The notes below the pieces were generated by a model, which made no database searches, was not told the DNA's origin, and saw nothing but the letters and a program-made list of their open reading frames with translations. The position numbers and the translations under genes are program-made. From Thereva unica (taxonomy: Eukaryota > Arthropoda > Insecta > Diptera > Therevidae): a stretch of DNA of 64,000 nucleotides. The DNA is taken from NCBI GenBank assembly GCA_949987705.1, contig OX465282.1, forward strand, positions 125,074,310 to 125,138,309, given 5' to 3'. This document shows positions 34,760-45,056 of the stretch, piece by piece; the first letter of the stretch is position 1; each line of letters starts with the position of its first letter.

Positions 34760-35025
34760 GTTGAGATGTACTTGCTGGTGGGCGAGGAGAAAGGATGTGA
34801 GCCATATAGGTCTCAAATCCTATGGATTGTGATAAGTGCTTTTACCCACTTTCGGAATGAAAGCCACCTTCACTTCTTCCAAGATGTTGGAATGTAGCTT
34901 AGGCGAAGGGAACTCCTATAGATGGTTGCCAGCCAGTCCAGGATTAGGACACTGACTTCCTGAACTTCAATAGGATAAATTCCCCTCATTGATTTTGAGG
35001 CCTACTTGAACCATTATGCCTATTC
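34760..35025 (-). pseudogene. LINE-C reverse transcriptase N-terminal piece
   Basis: Minus-strand reading: SMRGIYPIEVQE, LDWLATIYRSSLRLSYIPTS and WLSFRKWVKA. This matches the GIYP..LQ, IYR..L.LGYIP.AWK and FIPK.GK motifs at the start of the reverse transcriptase in I/LOA-group LINEs. The palm domain is missing between this and the C-terminal piece at 34235-34508. Confidence 0.77.
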
Positions 35026-36700
35026 GATTTGAAAATCTACTGAGACTATCACACACTTGTTTTCTCTCTCATCTATATAGTGCTCTTTTAGCAACACTTA
35101 ATACATTGCGATTGAAAGGGCCGCTACAGGTAAAGTGATATCAAAAAACCAAAAAGCTCTGCTAACCTGGACTTTTGTTGATAAGGTTGCCACGTCCTCT
35201 GCCCATTCCTATTGTGATTGATGAACTTTTCGAGAAAATAACCTTATCAGGACTCAGATCGCAAGGCTACATTATTGGCATAGTTCTAAGGTTCAGCCCA
35301 GGTGTGGTCAAGTTATCTCTAACCTAACTTATCGCAAGCAACCTTTAGTCCGATGAGTCACAACTAATGTATCAGCACGGAACTATGCATAATGTTGACA
35401 AAACAAAACTTCTCCATTAACGGCAAGGAGGCATCCGAGTCTAACGGCTTTTTTAATGCTGGGGATTGAATTCGTTGTACTAAGTACTTCAGGTTTTTAA
35501 AGTTGAGGTGTTAGCCGTATATGAATATGCCGGAGTCTGCACCTCTACAAATGGTTTCACAATCATGATCCATTCAGACAGTCAAACCGCTCTTTATAAA
35601 GGCACGTATCAAGGCAGTAAGCTACCAAAATTAGATCCGAATCTGAATAGATTTGTGGCATAGTGACGTCACGTAAGGTCCGAAAAGCAAACTTTATATG
35701 ATGTAGTACTCGCGCGGCTTTTGGTTCCTATGGCCCTTTATTTAAGCCTTACTGAAGAAAAACAAAAAAAAAACTGCTCAAAATGCAGGCCACGGAGTAT
35801 CATACTTATTGGATAGTCCACATTCTAGGAACCTTGGTTAAACAGTGTTTTTAAGTAGAAGTAGTAGTAGTTTGGCTTTTTTGCGCCCGGTGTCATATGC
35901 CATATAGGCCCCCATCAGCGGTTCATTTTTTGATCGCTGTGACGAACAATGTAAAAAGACACAAATACTCTGTGGAGTTCCTTTAATATAAGAAAATGAA
36001 GGCAAACACTTCTTCACTTTTTTCTGAAATTGCGCCCGGTGCATATGCACCATTTGCACGTATGAAAGCGCCGCGCTGCCTTTGTCCAATCAGGATATGC
36101 TTCGATTTGATCTTTCTTTTCTGCAGACTTTGCTGGCGCTTTAGCTCCACAAATTCACATCCACTCCACAAACTCTCCTGCTAATGCTGTTTTTCGGGGT
36201 TAGCTGCACTTGCCTAACTATTTTCAGTACAATCCTGGGCTCCGAAAATCTATAGTACTGTACACTCGAATCTCAATAGTAGAGGTTTTTATGTCGTTCT
36301 CCAAGCCTTCATATTTCAAGACATATTAGGTGGCCCCTGCACTGCATGTATACTACTGTAGAATAGAAAGAAAAACACTCCGCCTTAACAGCCTTCCCGG
36401 ATATAGAAGAAGTTTTCAACAGCTTCAGAACAGAGACGGCCCAGGTATTTCCCGCCGAAATAGGGATCTATGACTAATACGAATTACTTCAATTCAAGAA
36501 CTATGCCACCGTGCCAGCCAAGAAAGGATCGATGACGAAATCTGGCGAACGAAATGGAATTGGATTGGTGACACCCCGCAGACGACATTTTTTTTAGGAA
36601 ATGCTGAATACGCTGATAAGTTGACAATAAAACTGATATAAGTAAACAAATTTTTACAACACCGTAAAAAAACCAAATAACAATATTAAGTGCGTTAATA
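35026..36700. other. Spacer with a possible RNase H scrap
   Basis: On the plus strand, 35520-35625 reads GVCTSTNGFTIMIHSDSQTA, which resembles the SDSQAA motif of LINE RNase H domains, but only this stretch is readable. The remainder shows no gene or paired element ends. Confidence 0.45.
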
Positions 36701-36715
36701 CCCCAAAGGCTTATT

Positions 36716-36721
36716 TTTATT
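36716..36721 (-). terminator. Polyadenylation signal AATAAA
   Basis: AATAAA on the minus strand about 52 bp downstream of the stop codon of the small secreted-protein gene, a normal distance for a short 3' UTR. Confidence 0.65.
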
Positions 36722-36772
36722 GCATTTTATAAATTCAAACTTGGTCGATCTTGTTAACATATGAGAATTATC

Positions 36773-37147
36773 TTAAGCTGCTGATGATTCTGTAGTTGTC
36801 GTAGTCGAAGCCTGTGTTCTAGCGTTACCTTGTACGGCGGCAATTTGAATCTTTGTCAATCCCCTTATATGAATTGGATGGACACAATCCCCTAAAATAC
36901 AAAATTAAATAAACAAAACAAAATGTGTATATTGTAAAAATTGATTGTAATTGAAATAATACAAACCAGCACTAGAGTTCAAATCCATAGCAACATCTCT
37001 CTCGGGAGAAAATCCCTCAACGGACTGGAAATTTGTGGTGAAAAGAAAAGTGCTACTAAAACGCATTTTTAATTTATTTTATTTAAATAATTTTACCATA
37101 AATCCCAAAACAGCAGCAATAAACATGCAAACTAGAATGTTCCTCAT
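36773..37147 (-). CDS. 75-residue secreted protein of unknown family, three exons
   Basis: Exon 1 (37147-37097) encodes MRNILVCMFIAAVLGFM, a signal-peptide core, then a GTAAAA donor. Exon 2 (37024-36967), after a TTTCCAG acceptor, encodes SVEGFSPERDVAMDLNSSA plus one base, then GTTTGT. Exon 3 (36891-36773), after TATTTTAG, encodes GDCVHPIHIRGLTKIQIAAV then QGNARTQASTTTTTESSAA and a stop. The coding total is 228 bases in one uninterrupted frame. The mature part has one cysteine and a Thr/Ser-rich tail likely to be O-glycosylated. Introns are about 72-75 bp. The first exon is only a signal peptide, a layout common in insect secreted peptides. The G-D-C start of exon 3 recalls immune-induced insect peptides, but the CxxC partner is absent, so I do not assign that family. 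A TATA-like box and an AATAAA frame the gene. Confidence 0.8.
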
Positions 37148-37219
37148 GATTTTGTGTTGTGGAGTTGGTGGTAGCTAAAACGAGAGTTAACTAATGAATT
37201 TACACACAATATGCGAGCC

Positions 37220-37226
37220 TTAAATA
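37220..37226 (-). promoter_or_regulatory. TATA-like box of the small secreted-protein gene
   Basis: TATTTAA on the minus strand lies 73-79 bp upstream of the ATG at 37147. A start site about 30 bp downstream would leave a 5' UTR of about 45 bases that is open and rich in CCACCAACTCC just before the ATG. Confidence 0.55.
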
Positions 37227-37739
37227 CTGGAATCTTCTACTGGATTGGTCTGCGTGGAGTTTTTGAGTAGTTTATTTTAATTTTTGTTATTTCCGCGGTT
37301 TTATTACCCTATAACTATGACGAACAGTCGCAGTCACACTTAGTTAGGTACTGATTTTTGGGAGTTGAATTTGCACCTATTTAAGGCGATGGGGTTTTTT
37401 CTTTTAATTTTGTGATATTTCCACAGTAATATAAAATAACTAGTTAGTAGACTTTTGTTGCATCATAATTGGTGAACTTGTAGTACTATGTGTAAACCTT
37501 GAACGGTGATTTGACATATCTGGTTTACAGATCGATCACCAGATCATCAATCAATGAGTGGCGTTTCTTCTTCGTCTAGCTTGATATTTCTTAGCGAATT
37601 TCATATTGACTCCTCCATTACCCTTCTGTAACTCTTGCCATTGCTCTACCATTTGTGACGTTTATTTTAATTAGACCCTGCTCAAGATCTTCCCATTATC
37701 TTTATTTACTGTCTCCAGTCGGTCTTATTATTTGACCGA
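37227..37739. other. Upstream region of the small secreted-protein gene
   Basis: No other gene. Near 37528-37550 overlapping GATC and ATCAATCAAT words occur. Binding sites were not assigned. Confidence 0.35.
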
Positions 37740-38080
37740 TCCGACGATGCTGCCAAATTGTCTTTTTTGTATCCCTTTTCATCCCTTTGCAATTGTTCTA
37801 TTGCTTAGACTCCTCTAATTATCCTACAACCAATGTAGTCCTGGTACACCAGATTCTCTCCTAGCCTCCGCGAGGCAGTAGCACACATGGCTTGGTTTCT
37901 TCCACACAAAGAGGACAGGTTTCATTCTCATCAGTATTCTCATTGTTTTTAGGTGATACTTGAATCTTCCATGGCCTACGGTTAGTGCAACAACTAATTA
38001 AGTAATTAATCCTCGTTGCGTGCTCAGGATCTCTACTTCCTCCAACATTTTCCAGCCTTTTACCACATTAGCCTGATTAC
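37740..38080 (-). pseudogene. LINE C-terminal zinc-knuckle fragment
   Basis: Minus-strand reading around 37990-37870: GHGRFKYHLKTMRI followed, with a frame change, by DENETCPLCVEE. The arrangement GH..F..HL then C..C is seen after RNase H at the C-terminus of many insect LINEs. The rest is too decayed to place in a family. On the plus strand 38300-38350 a YTDGS-like RNase H start may be present, but in the opposite orientation. Confidence 0.6.
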
Positions 38081-39043
38081 TTGAGGACATAGCATCTCAC
38101 CTTTACTGGGGACTCTCGAAGACCTGATTCTTGATGTGGTTTATTAAAAACCCTCTACCAATGGCAGATCATGATTCTAGAACCCAGAGCTCGGAAGTCA
38201 ACTTTTGCTTAGCCAGGTTGTGCGTCATCTTGTTCCCATAGATACCATGAGCTCCCTGATTCGTTTGATAGTTCTCAGGATTTTCATGCTCAAATACGTT
38301 AGATGCCATACAATGACGAGACTGCTGCTATCTTCACTAGTTGTGGGTACACGGACGGAAGCTCAGCGGCACTTCCATCGCTGGGAGTCAGTGCAATACA
38401 AAGGCACCACTTCTACTCACGTATGCCATTCTTTGTACCCTGTCCAGGCTCCTTTCAACAAGTTTTTATGAGGCTGAAATTCACAAGGACCCATTCATGT
38501 CCAGTTTGCTGACTTCAGTGAGATACTCCACCTTCTATACACTTTCTTCTTCTTTCAATGTGGTATGTGAGTATCCTCGTCGGAGCTTGGACCTGTTGTA
38601 ATCCTAGCAGCCTATATTTCTTAGATATGTATACCAGACTGCTCTTGAACAGGCAGTCTACCTACAGATTGGTCGCTCAGACTGTCCTTGCTATCGCTGC
38701 ACACGGAAAGAAATCGCTGATTTGCTCGCTTTGTTCAAAGTCGCAAGTGACTCCAGTGCTTTTCATAATCCGATGATGGGTGCCCCAAACAGACGATCCC
38801 AGAACGATTGAAACACTGCTAGGGCACAATCGAGATAAGCTATGACCGCCTTGGACCCTCACACGGATGACCCGATTGAGAGTGCCTAGCTAGCTTAGAC
38901 TGGACGCCTGGCAGTTAAATAAAATAATAATTGTCTTTCATAATTTTTTATATAGAGTGTATTTTTCTTTTTTTTTATGTGAAAGAGTCTAAGCTTAGGT
39001 GTCACCCTTTATACTATCAGCATGTCATGTCTAGTTCTAGTAA
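38081..39043. other. Decayed repeat-like spacer
   Basis: Balanced composition and several medium frames (38205-38776) without convincing motifs. Probably old LINE debris, with no boundary or family assignable. Confidence 0.35.
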
Positions 39044-39990
39044 TAAGCTTCTTCTTTATCTTCTTTTCTTTGATCCGTTAGCTGGCTGTCCGAGCCGGAC
39101 GCCACACCAACGTATTCGCTGCTGTCGATGCGGCTGGGTCTCGAAGTCCATTCACTATTCGTTTCCATTCTTGACGATTTCGACGTCTCGAGCCCCAATA
39201 ACTGATAATCGTTGATCATCGTCCAAACCACCGTAGTCGACGTTTTTGTATTTCTTCTTCGATCAGTGTCTGCTGATCCCAGGCGATCGCGTCATAGTAA
39301 CGCCGAGAATCTGCCTGAAGCATCGTATTTGGGAGACATCGATCTTGTTGACGTCCAGCTTGAGCAGTGTCCACGTTTTCAATCCATAAAGAAGAATCGG
39401 AAGGATCAACGCACGGTAAAGGCGTTCTTTCGTTTTGATGGCAATATTTGTTCGTTTCCATATGCACCACTTGAGCGGGCCAATGCAGCTGTCGCCTGAC
39501 CGAAGCGGATGTGAACGACGGACATCGATGCCACTTTCGTTTCCTCAACCAATCATCCCAAATATTTGCTGACGGAGTGCGCATATATTTTATCAATGCA
39601 TCCTCGATGTGGCCTAAATCCCGCTTGTTCTTTCCGGCTCGTTTGCTCTCGATGTTTCTGTAGCCTCGATTGTAGGATTTTCGTAAATACTTCCGACGAT
39701 CGAAAGGAGGCTAATATCGCAATAGTGCTTGCTTTCCCGACTGTCGCCTTTCTTTCAACGATCGCTTTTTTCCACGACAACGGGACACGATCTGAATGCC
39801 ATATGGGTGTTATGAGGACATGGAGTTGTAATAAGACATCACATCTGGCTTTGATCACCTCCACGGTTACTTGATCTATTCCCAGCGTTTTTATTGTCGT
39901 ATTGCAATTTTCAGGGATTTTATCACCTCGATAATTGTCGGTTCGGTATTTAGAAACTGATTCGTCGGCTGTTCGATAATCGGATGCCTA
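39044..39990 (-). mobile_element. LINE-B copy, internally deleted
   Basis: On the minus strand 39864-39560 reads HVLITPIWHSDRVPLSWKKA, a damaged IAILAS...EVFTKILQSRLQKHREQT stretch and QAGFRPHRGCIDKIY, then jumps directly to SVSKYLG (KYLGSL region). Motifs A, B and the catalytic segment are therefore deleted. 39540-39220 continues with the ADVHSRIGQATAA region, LILPFFFYGLKTWT-type codons and EEEIQKRRLRWFG, and ends at 39040-39060 in TCCGTTAGCTGG, the counterpart of the 21590 end. Same family as the 18.6-21.6 kb copy, by eye over most of its length. The 3' tail is GAA/AAG-rich. Confidence 0.86.
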
Positions 39991-41439
39991 TCTTAGTCAG
40001 AGTGCCCTCACGCGGGCCACGCCAGCCTCACCACCATGATAAAGGTGTAGATACATCGATGAGGAGGTCCTCTGGTTTAAATGTTTTGTAACTCTGCATT
40101 ACGTATTGCGGTGTAGAGAACTTCTTTCCCTGACACTGATGTGCAACGTGAGGAGGCTTCACATAATGTCTATGGTTACAGTAGCAAACGTGGTTGTTGC
40201 TCCTGAAACTCTACCGCAGGCAATAAGTAATAGTTTTTGCCAGTGTACCTCTACAGCTTTATTCCACCTCTCTACACTAGGCAAGCGCAGTGAATAAGTG
40301 GCTAGCCCGGATCGGGTAGACCCAATGCATCAAGTAAGATGAGAGCTCCGAGCTCTGCAACTTTATTTAATTCGATTGTTGTGCAGAAGATTGATTTCAA
40401 GCAATGTTCCGGAACCCCCAGTGTATCTTGGTAACACTTCCCAACAGTATCGGGCAAGTTATTTTTTTTCTTTAATGCCTTGAGCCTCAGAAAGTACCTT
40501 CGGCAATAACTCTTCAATCAAAATTCAGAATGACGTGAATGAACAAAGTACCCTTGCAAAATTCAGTTCTGATAAAAATCTGTATTTGATCGAATAAGAA
40601 GAGATAGCTCTAGGCTTGGTTTCTAAATTTAATCTGTAACCCACAGCCTTTCAGTTGATTTGCCACCTCTTCAACAAAATGTTTTCTACTCTACCACTTC
40701 TGGATCTGTAAGTCATATCAACTGATCTCGTTTTTAATTGACATCTGAATAGAATAGTTAAGGAAATTTTATTACGACAAATTCTATTTAAAACTCGTAT
40801 AATCAATAGTAATAAAAGAGGAGTCTACTTAACCATAAGCCATTATGTATTAAATTGAATACAAAGTAAGTCCAACAAGTAAGACTTGATGCTCAGCTAA
40901 ATTTTTCAATCTGCACTTTTTACATTTAGTTTTCACTTTCTTGTAGAGCATCAAACAATCTTCTAGCAAATAATACTACACGAAACGGTATCACACCAGT
41001 AAAAGTAAACAGTTCAGCGAAGACGTCATTTAAGATATCACATGTGGTGCAGTTCAATTCCCCTGACTTTCTCACATAAATCGTCAGATGCTGTCGCTTG
41101 CACGGTATTAAAGGTGAAAACTCGTATGTAAATGACGGATTTGCAGCGAAGTTTGGGGAACATACAAAAAATAATAAATTTTCGGATACTCCACAGATGG
41201 AATGTTATATGTAGGTATGACGTTAGACAGGTAATAAACTAGCCCTTAAACTTACCTTTGTGGCATTTTTATAGCACTTTTACTTTCGGAACGAAAAGAG
41301 ATAAGATCGAGGTGTTCTCGTGATCCCATCTAAATGGCATGATTTTTTTGGGATAGTTTTGGATTACGTAAGTGAGTATCACACGGTAGAATGGATAGTT
41401 TCTTGTAAAAAGCAAATTTTGATTGTTATTTACGGAATT
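39991..41439. other. Spacer, no gene recognised
   Basis: A 71-codon minus-strand frame at 40302-40517 (ends LILLDALGLPDPG) looks protein-like but matches nothing I know and lacks splice or start support. The rest is AT-rich. Confidence 0.35.
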
Positions 41440-42358
41440 TGCGAGTTTTTATTGACTGTTTAAAAGACCTAGCGACGACTCGGTCTAGGGCTCCCAACAT
41501 TTGGCAGCATTCTTGCGAGTGCTGCACAAATCACAGACGCTTTGTCTGCCGTGCCCTCCAAGTGCGCTTTGAATTTTAGCCTTCGGTCGATCATCATTCC
41601 CAGGTACCTCAGAGCGGGCTCTGATCTGTTCCCCTTACCTTTATCCTTACGGACATTAGTCTTCTCCGCTTGCTGATCAACACTGCTTCCGGCTCGTGCT
41701 CAGCAAACTTCAACCCAGCGTGTTCTAGCCACGCTTTTACTTCCCAGATGGCTTCGTTCGCATACAATTCGATGTCATCTGGGCGTTTTCGTACGAAAAC
41801 TACCCCAATGTGATCTGCGAACCCGATCGCTACGGCTTCCTTTGGAAGACGAAGCTCCAAAACGTCATTGTACATTGCGATCCATAGGAAGGGCCCAGGA
41901 CGAAACCCTGTGGAAAACCGCATGTTGTACCGAACACCTTCGGACCATCTTCCGAATCACAATGGGTCGACCTACCTTGAGCGTAGTCGGCCACTTCTCG
42001 CACTAGGTACTTTGGTGTGCTTAGCTTGATCAACGCCTCAACTATTTTGCTCCACTTCGCTGAGTTGAAAGCATTTTCTACTCGAGGGTTAGCAGTGTAC
42101 AGCTACCATGATCATTGATAATCAGTCGTCGAACCTGCCTTTCTGAAGCCGATTTGCTTGTCCGACAGGCCACCTACCTGTTCCTGTTACAGATCACCTA
42201 CTTGAAAAGTTTGTCTATGAAACTAAGGAGGCATATCAGTCTATAGGACGATGGGTCCACTAAAGGCTTGTTCGGCTTCGGTAAGAGCACAAGTTTTTGC
42301 TGTTTTCATCGCTCCGAGAAGATCCCCTGTCAGGTACGCTGTAAAGACTTCAGCTAAC
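41440..42358 (-). pseudogene. R1-like LINE reverse transcriptase, distal half
   Basis: Minus-strand order: LLPKPNKPLVDPSSYRLICL and SFIDKLFK (42330-42230), LSTPKYLVREVADYAQGR, FPQGFVLGPS (GVPQGSVLGP motif B), NDVLELRLPKEAVAIGFADH (motif C with the second D changed to H). ANEAIWEVKAWLEHAGLKFA, EAVLISKRRR and ALRYLGMMIDRRLKFKAHLE complete it at 41600-41540. LRLP...GFADD and AWL.D..L..A..KTE.VL are characteristic of the R1 group. Motif C is mutated and several stops and frameshifts are present, so it is inactive. Confidence 0.85.
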
Positions 42359-42364
42359 CTGTCT

Positions 42365-42821
42365 TTTTTTTTTATGTGACACACTAGAGACTTAGGGAAG
42401 GCCCCTTTGTACTGTCGACCATGTATTTTATTTTGAAATGTCGAACAGCAGCTCTAGTCGGAAGATAGAGAGAGAAGTGAAGGAAAGAACTGTCACAACC
42501 TAGCTGCGGTATTTTTTTATTTTCACCTACTCCCAACCATTTGCGACTCTGACATCGGGGTATCGAGAACAACTCGCTGGAGTGTTATGCCTCCTGAAAC
42601 GAGTTGAATCTCATCAACCAACCGATGACATGCGCTTGGTGGATCGGGGAACCACTAGTGAAGGCTATGACAGGAGGAATCAGGAATGCAAAGATGGAAG
42701 AAGAAAGAAGGAATGTTATGTAGGTGGGAAATTGGGAAAGGCTAGGACCGTGGCACCGCCGGGAATCGAACCCGGGACCTCTGGGATAGTAGTCAGGCGC
42801 CTTACCCCTAGACTACCGAGA
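42365..42821 (-). mobile_element. tRNA-derived SINE, copy A, inserted in the R1-like LINE
   Basis: On the minus strand the 5' head has tRNA promoter boxes: A-box TAGTCTAGGGG near 42815-42806 and B-box GGGTTCGATTCCC at 42773-42761. A tRNA-unrelated body of about 330 bp and a 3' tail ending CACATAAAAAAA (42376-42365) follow. The first and last tRNA-like bases do not pair as an acceptor stem, so this is a SINE and not a tRNA gene. The 6-mer CTGTCT flanks it (42359-42364, 42822-42827) as a possible short target duplication. R1-like coding sequence continues on both sides. Copy B lies at 62.07-62.47 kb on the plus strand. Confidence 0.9.
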
Positions 42822-42827
42822 CTGTCT

Positions 42828-43220
42828 GGCGCTTTCGTAGCTGCTAGCTTCGCCGCTTTATCTGGTATGGCATCCATGCCAGGGGCCTTATTGATGGCTA
42901 CATTTTTTTGCGAACTCCAGGATCTCATCTGCTGTTACCGTTTCTGGGTCCCCTGACGGGTGGGTAGATCGACGGTGTGTACGTTCTGTGGAAACAAGGC
43001 GTACCCTAAACTCTGGAGCAGCGGACATGTGATGCGCGGAGAGCGCTTGCCCTTGACCGCTGACATAACCATTTTATAGGATCCGCCCCAGGGTGTCCGC
43101 CGCTAGAGCGGGGGCTGCTTCCAGCCATGGAAGAGCGCTCCTTTTTGGCAGATTTCACTAGTTTTAGATGTACATACATATATAAAGATCACGCCTAGTC
43201 CTTTGATAGCCGCTTGGGCG
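42828..43220 (-). pseudogene. R1-like LINE reverse transcriptase, proximal half
   Basis: Minus-strand reading: PYKMVMSAVKGKRSP-like codons (MVMSAVKGKRSPRITCPLL), GYALFPQNVHTVDLPTRQ, then NVAINKAPGMDAIPDKAAKL, the KKAPGPDGIP motif that opens the reverse transcriptase. It joins the distal half at 42358 once SINE copy A is removed. Frameshifts and a stop separate the blocks. Confidence 0.82.
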
Positions 43221-43644
43221 TTTGTTAACAGCATTTCTTTAGCTCCTGGCCTTTGGTTTCTCTACATTGTTAGGTTAAACACTCGATTCTGATTTGGACG
43301 CATTTCCGCATAAAGCCACTTCATAACTCTTGTTAGGCTGGAAGTTTTACCATACCCTTCTGTATATGGACATCAAAACCTGGGTCAAAATTGATTTCGG
43401 TGTCCTGCAATCAGATAACCCATCTACCACTCCAAGTGACATAAAGCGTCGTATATTGCTGTGTACATGTGCCTTGTCCACCCAGCAACCCGAGAATTAC
43501 ATTCATTGCCTAGGTGAATGTTGTACATTCTTTGACCTTGGTCTGGTTTGAGTTTGTTATATTCCTTTACAAGGCAGATCAATATGTCCGTGAATTTTCC
43601 AAATAAAAAAGGTAAACTGAAATCAGGGTTTTTGTTCTTTTTTG
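43221..43644. other. Spacer, no gene recognised
   Basis: AT-rich. At 43484-43510 the words CACCCAGCAACCCG and ATTACATTCATTGCC recall one end of the 7.6-kb MITE, but no partner end was found. Confidence 0.35.
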
Positions 43645-43652
43645 CCTCCATT

Positions 43653-45048
43653 CAGCGCCGGCGCTAGCCCTTGTTGAGGGTGGAGCGAGATTGTCTTTCG
43701 GCGCCCTTTGGTCGACGCTTTCACTTCACATAAGTTGAATTTCCAGTTGTCCTAGATAAAACTTTTTTCGAGCACTGCCTGGTTGCCATTTCCTTACTCC
43801 TCTTTGCAAGCCTTTATGGGTTGGGGGCCCCATAAGGATTTCGATGGTGGATTTAGGGTCACAGCCCCGTCTGTAGCGGCAATAGCTGAAGCATGTCTTC
43901 TCAGAGTTGCTTCCCCGACGTTTCATCAACAACACCACCTTCTTTGGAGGCTATTTGGTTGTTTGTATTGCATGGTTGGGTATTAGGGCTTACCCCAGCC
44001 AGTAAGGTTAAGATGGTGGAGAGAGTCACCTTCTCGTTAAAAGAGACTTCTCCTACCGTCAGCTCAAAATTGCAGTGTTGACGATCCTGACAACATCATC
44101 TCTGTGAATTTTATGCGGTGCACTTTGTGGGGTATTCTCCACTCCTATATCATTAGGGTCTTTTTTTGGACCCCTATCCTTTTCAACATAATGCCAGTGG
44201 GGTCTTCTGTTGCTACCTGGAAGTACCCGATCACAAAAAGGCTGCGCGGCACCTTGTTTCCGTCTACAGCAACAAGGCTTGCTCCTTCCAGGGCTTAAGG
44301 TGGCCCATCATAGAGGGAGCACCAACCTCTATGGACCTGGGCTGTTGTGAGCTCTGGGCGAATTCGGCTATCACCTCCAGAACACTTCCTTGCATGGTAA
44401 CTAGTTGTTTCATGGTCAGAAGAGTCTCCGTTTACTGCCCTCGCTGAAGAAGAATCGCGAAAACTCTCCTTCACTAGGACCTAACTGGCTTTGTAGGTGG
44501 ACTTTTTTGAGCCGGGGCCCCCCAGGAATGTTAAGAGCGTTAAGAAGTGCTCCATCTTCAAAAGTTTTTTTTAAGGTATTTCTATATTGATATCTCGCTA
44601 AGCGAGAAAGGACGTTCGCCCATGGCTGAGCTCCGTATCACCATTGGAGGAAGGCTAATTCAAACCGAAGTTCCCCTGGTATCCGAAGTCCATCGTTAGT
44701 AGTTCATTCAAGCAGGACCATTCATAACTTCAACACGATTGTTTACACATTAGGATTGCGGTTCTTATCGTGCTTAGATTCGCTGTATTTAGCCTGTTCC
44801 ATGGACCTCGAGCAGGATGTGGCCTAAAGCCATGTACGATCGGTCTTGGAGTCAGTGCTCCCTGCTTGTGCCGTGTTCGAGTCATATTGATTAGTACATG
44901 GACTTGGCTAGCTACAAACAACGCCCTCAAAAAGTGCCATACAAATTTTATTTTTTGCTTCAAATTTTTTTCCCATTCATTTTGGCGCCCCTTACTACCT
45001 GGCGCCTAGAGCGACCGCTCCACTCGCTCTACCCCAGGGCCGACGATG
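43653..45048. mobile_element. hAT element, 1.4 kb, non-autonomous
   Basis: Left end CAGCGCCGGCGCTAG, right end (inverted) CATCGTCGGCCCTGG, with further subterminal similarity (GGAGCGAG, GGCGCC). An exact 8-bp duplication CCTCCATT flanks it at 43645-43652 and 45049-45056. CAG-start GC-rich termini and 8-bp duplications are hallmarks of hAT. The interior has no hAT transposase motifs. It holds several short frames that I cannot assign, so it may have captured or replaced its interior. Confidence 0.93.
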
Positions 45049-45056
45049 CCTCCATT

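Noticed and set aside
36773..36891. Bomanin-like immune peptide
   Set aside because: The exon begins with GDC like some immune-induced insect peptides, but the second cysteine of the CxxC motif is missing and the tail is different.
40302..40517. 71-codon minus-strand frame as a gene
   Set aside because: It looks protein-like but no family, splice signal or promoter could be supported. Kept only as a remark in the spacer entry.
42750..42822. A tRNA gene
   Set aside because: A- and B-boxes are present but the 5' and 3' seven bases do not pair as an acceptor stem, and a SINE body and A tail follow. It is the head of a SINE.
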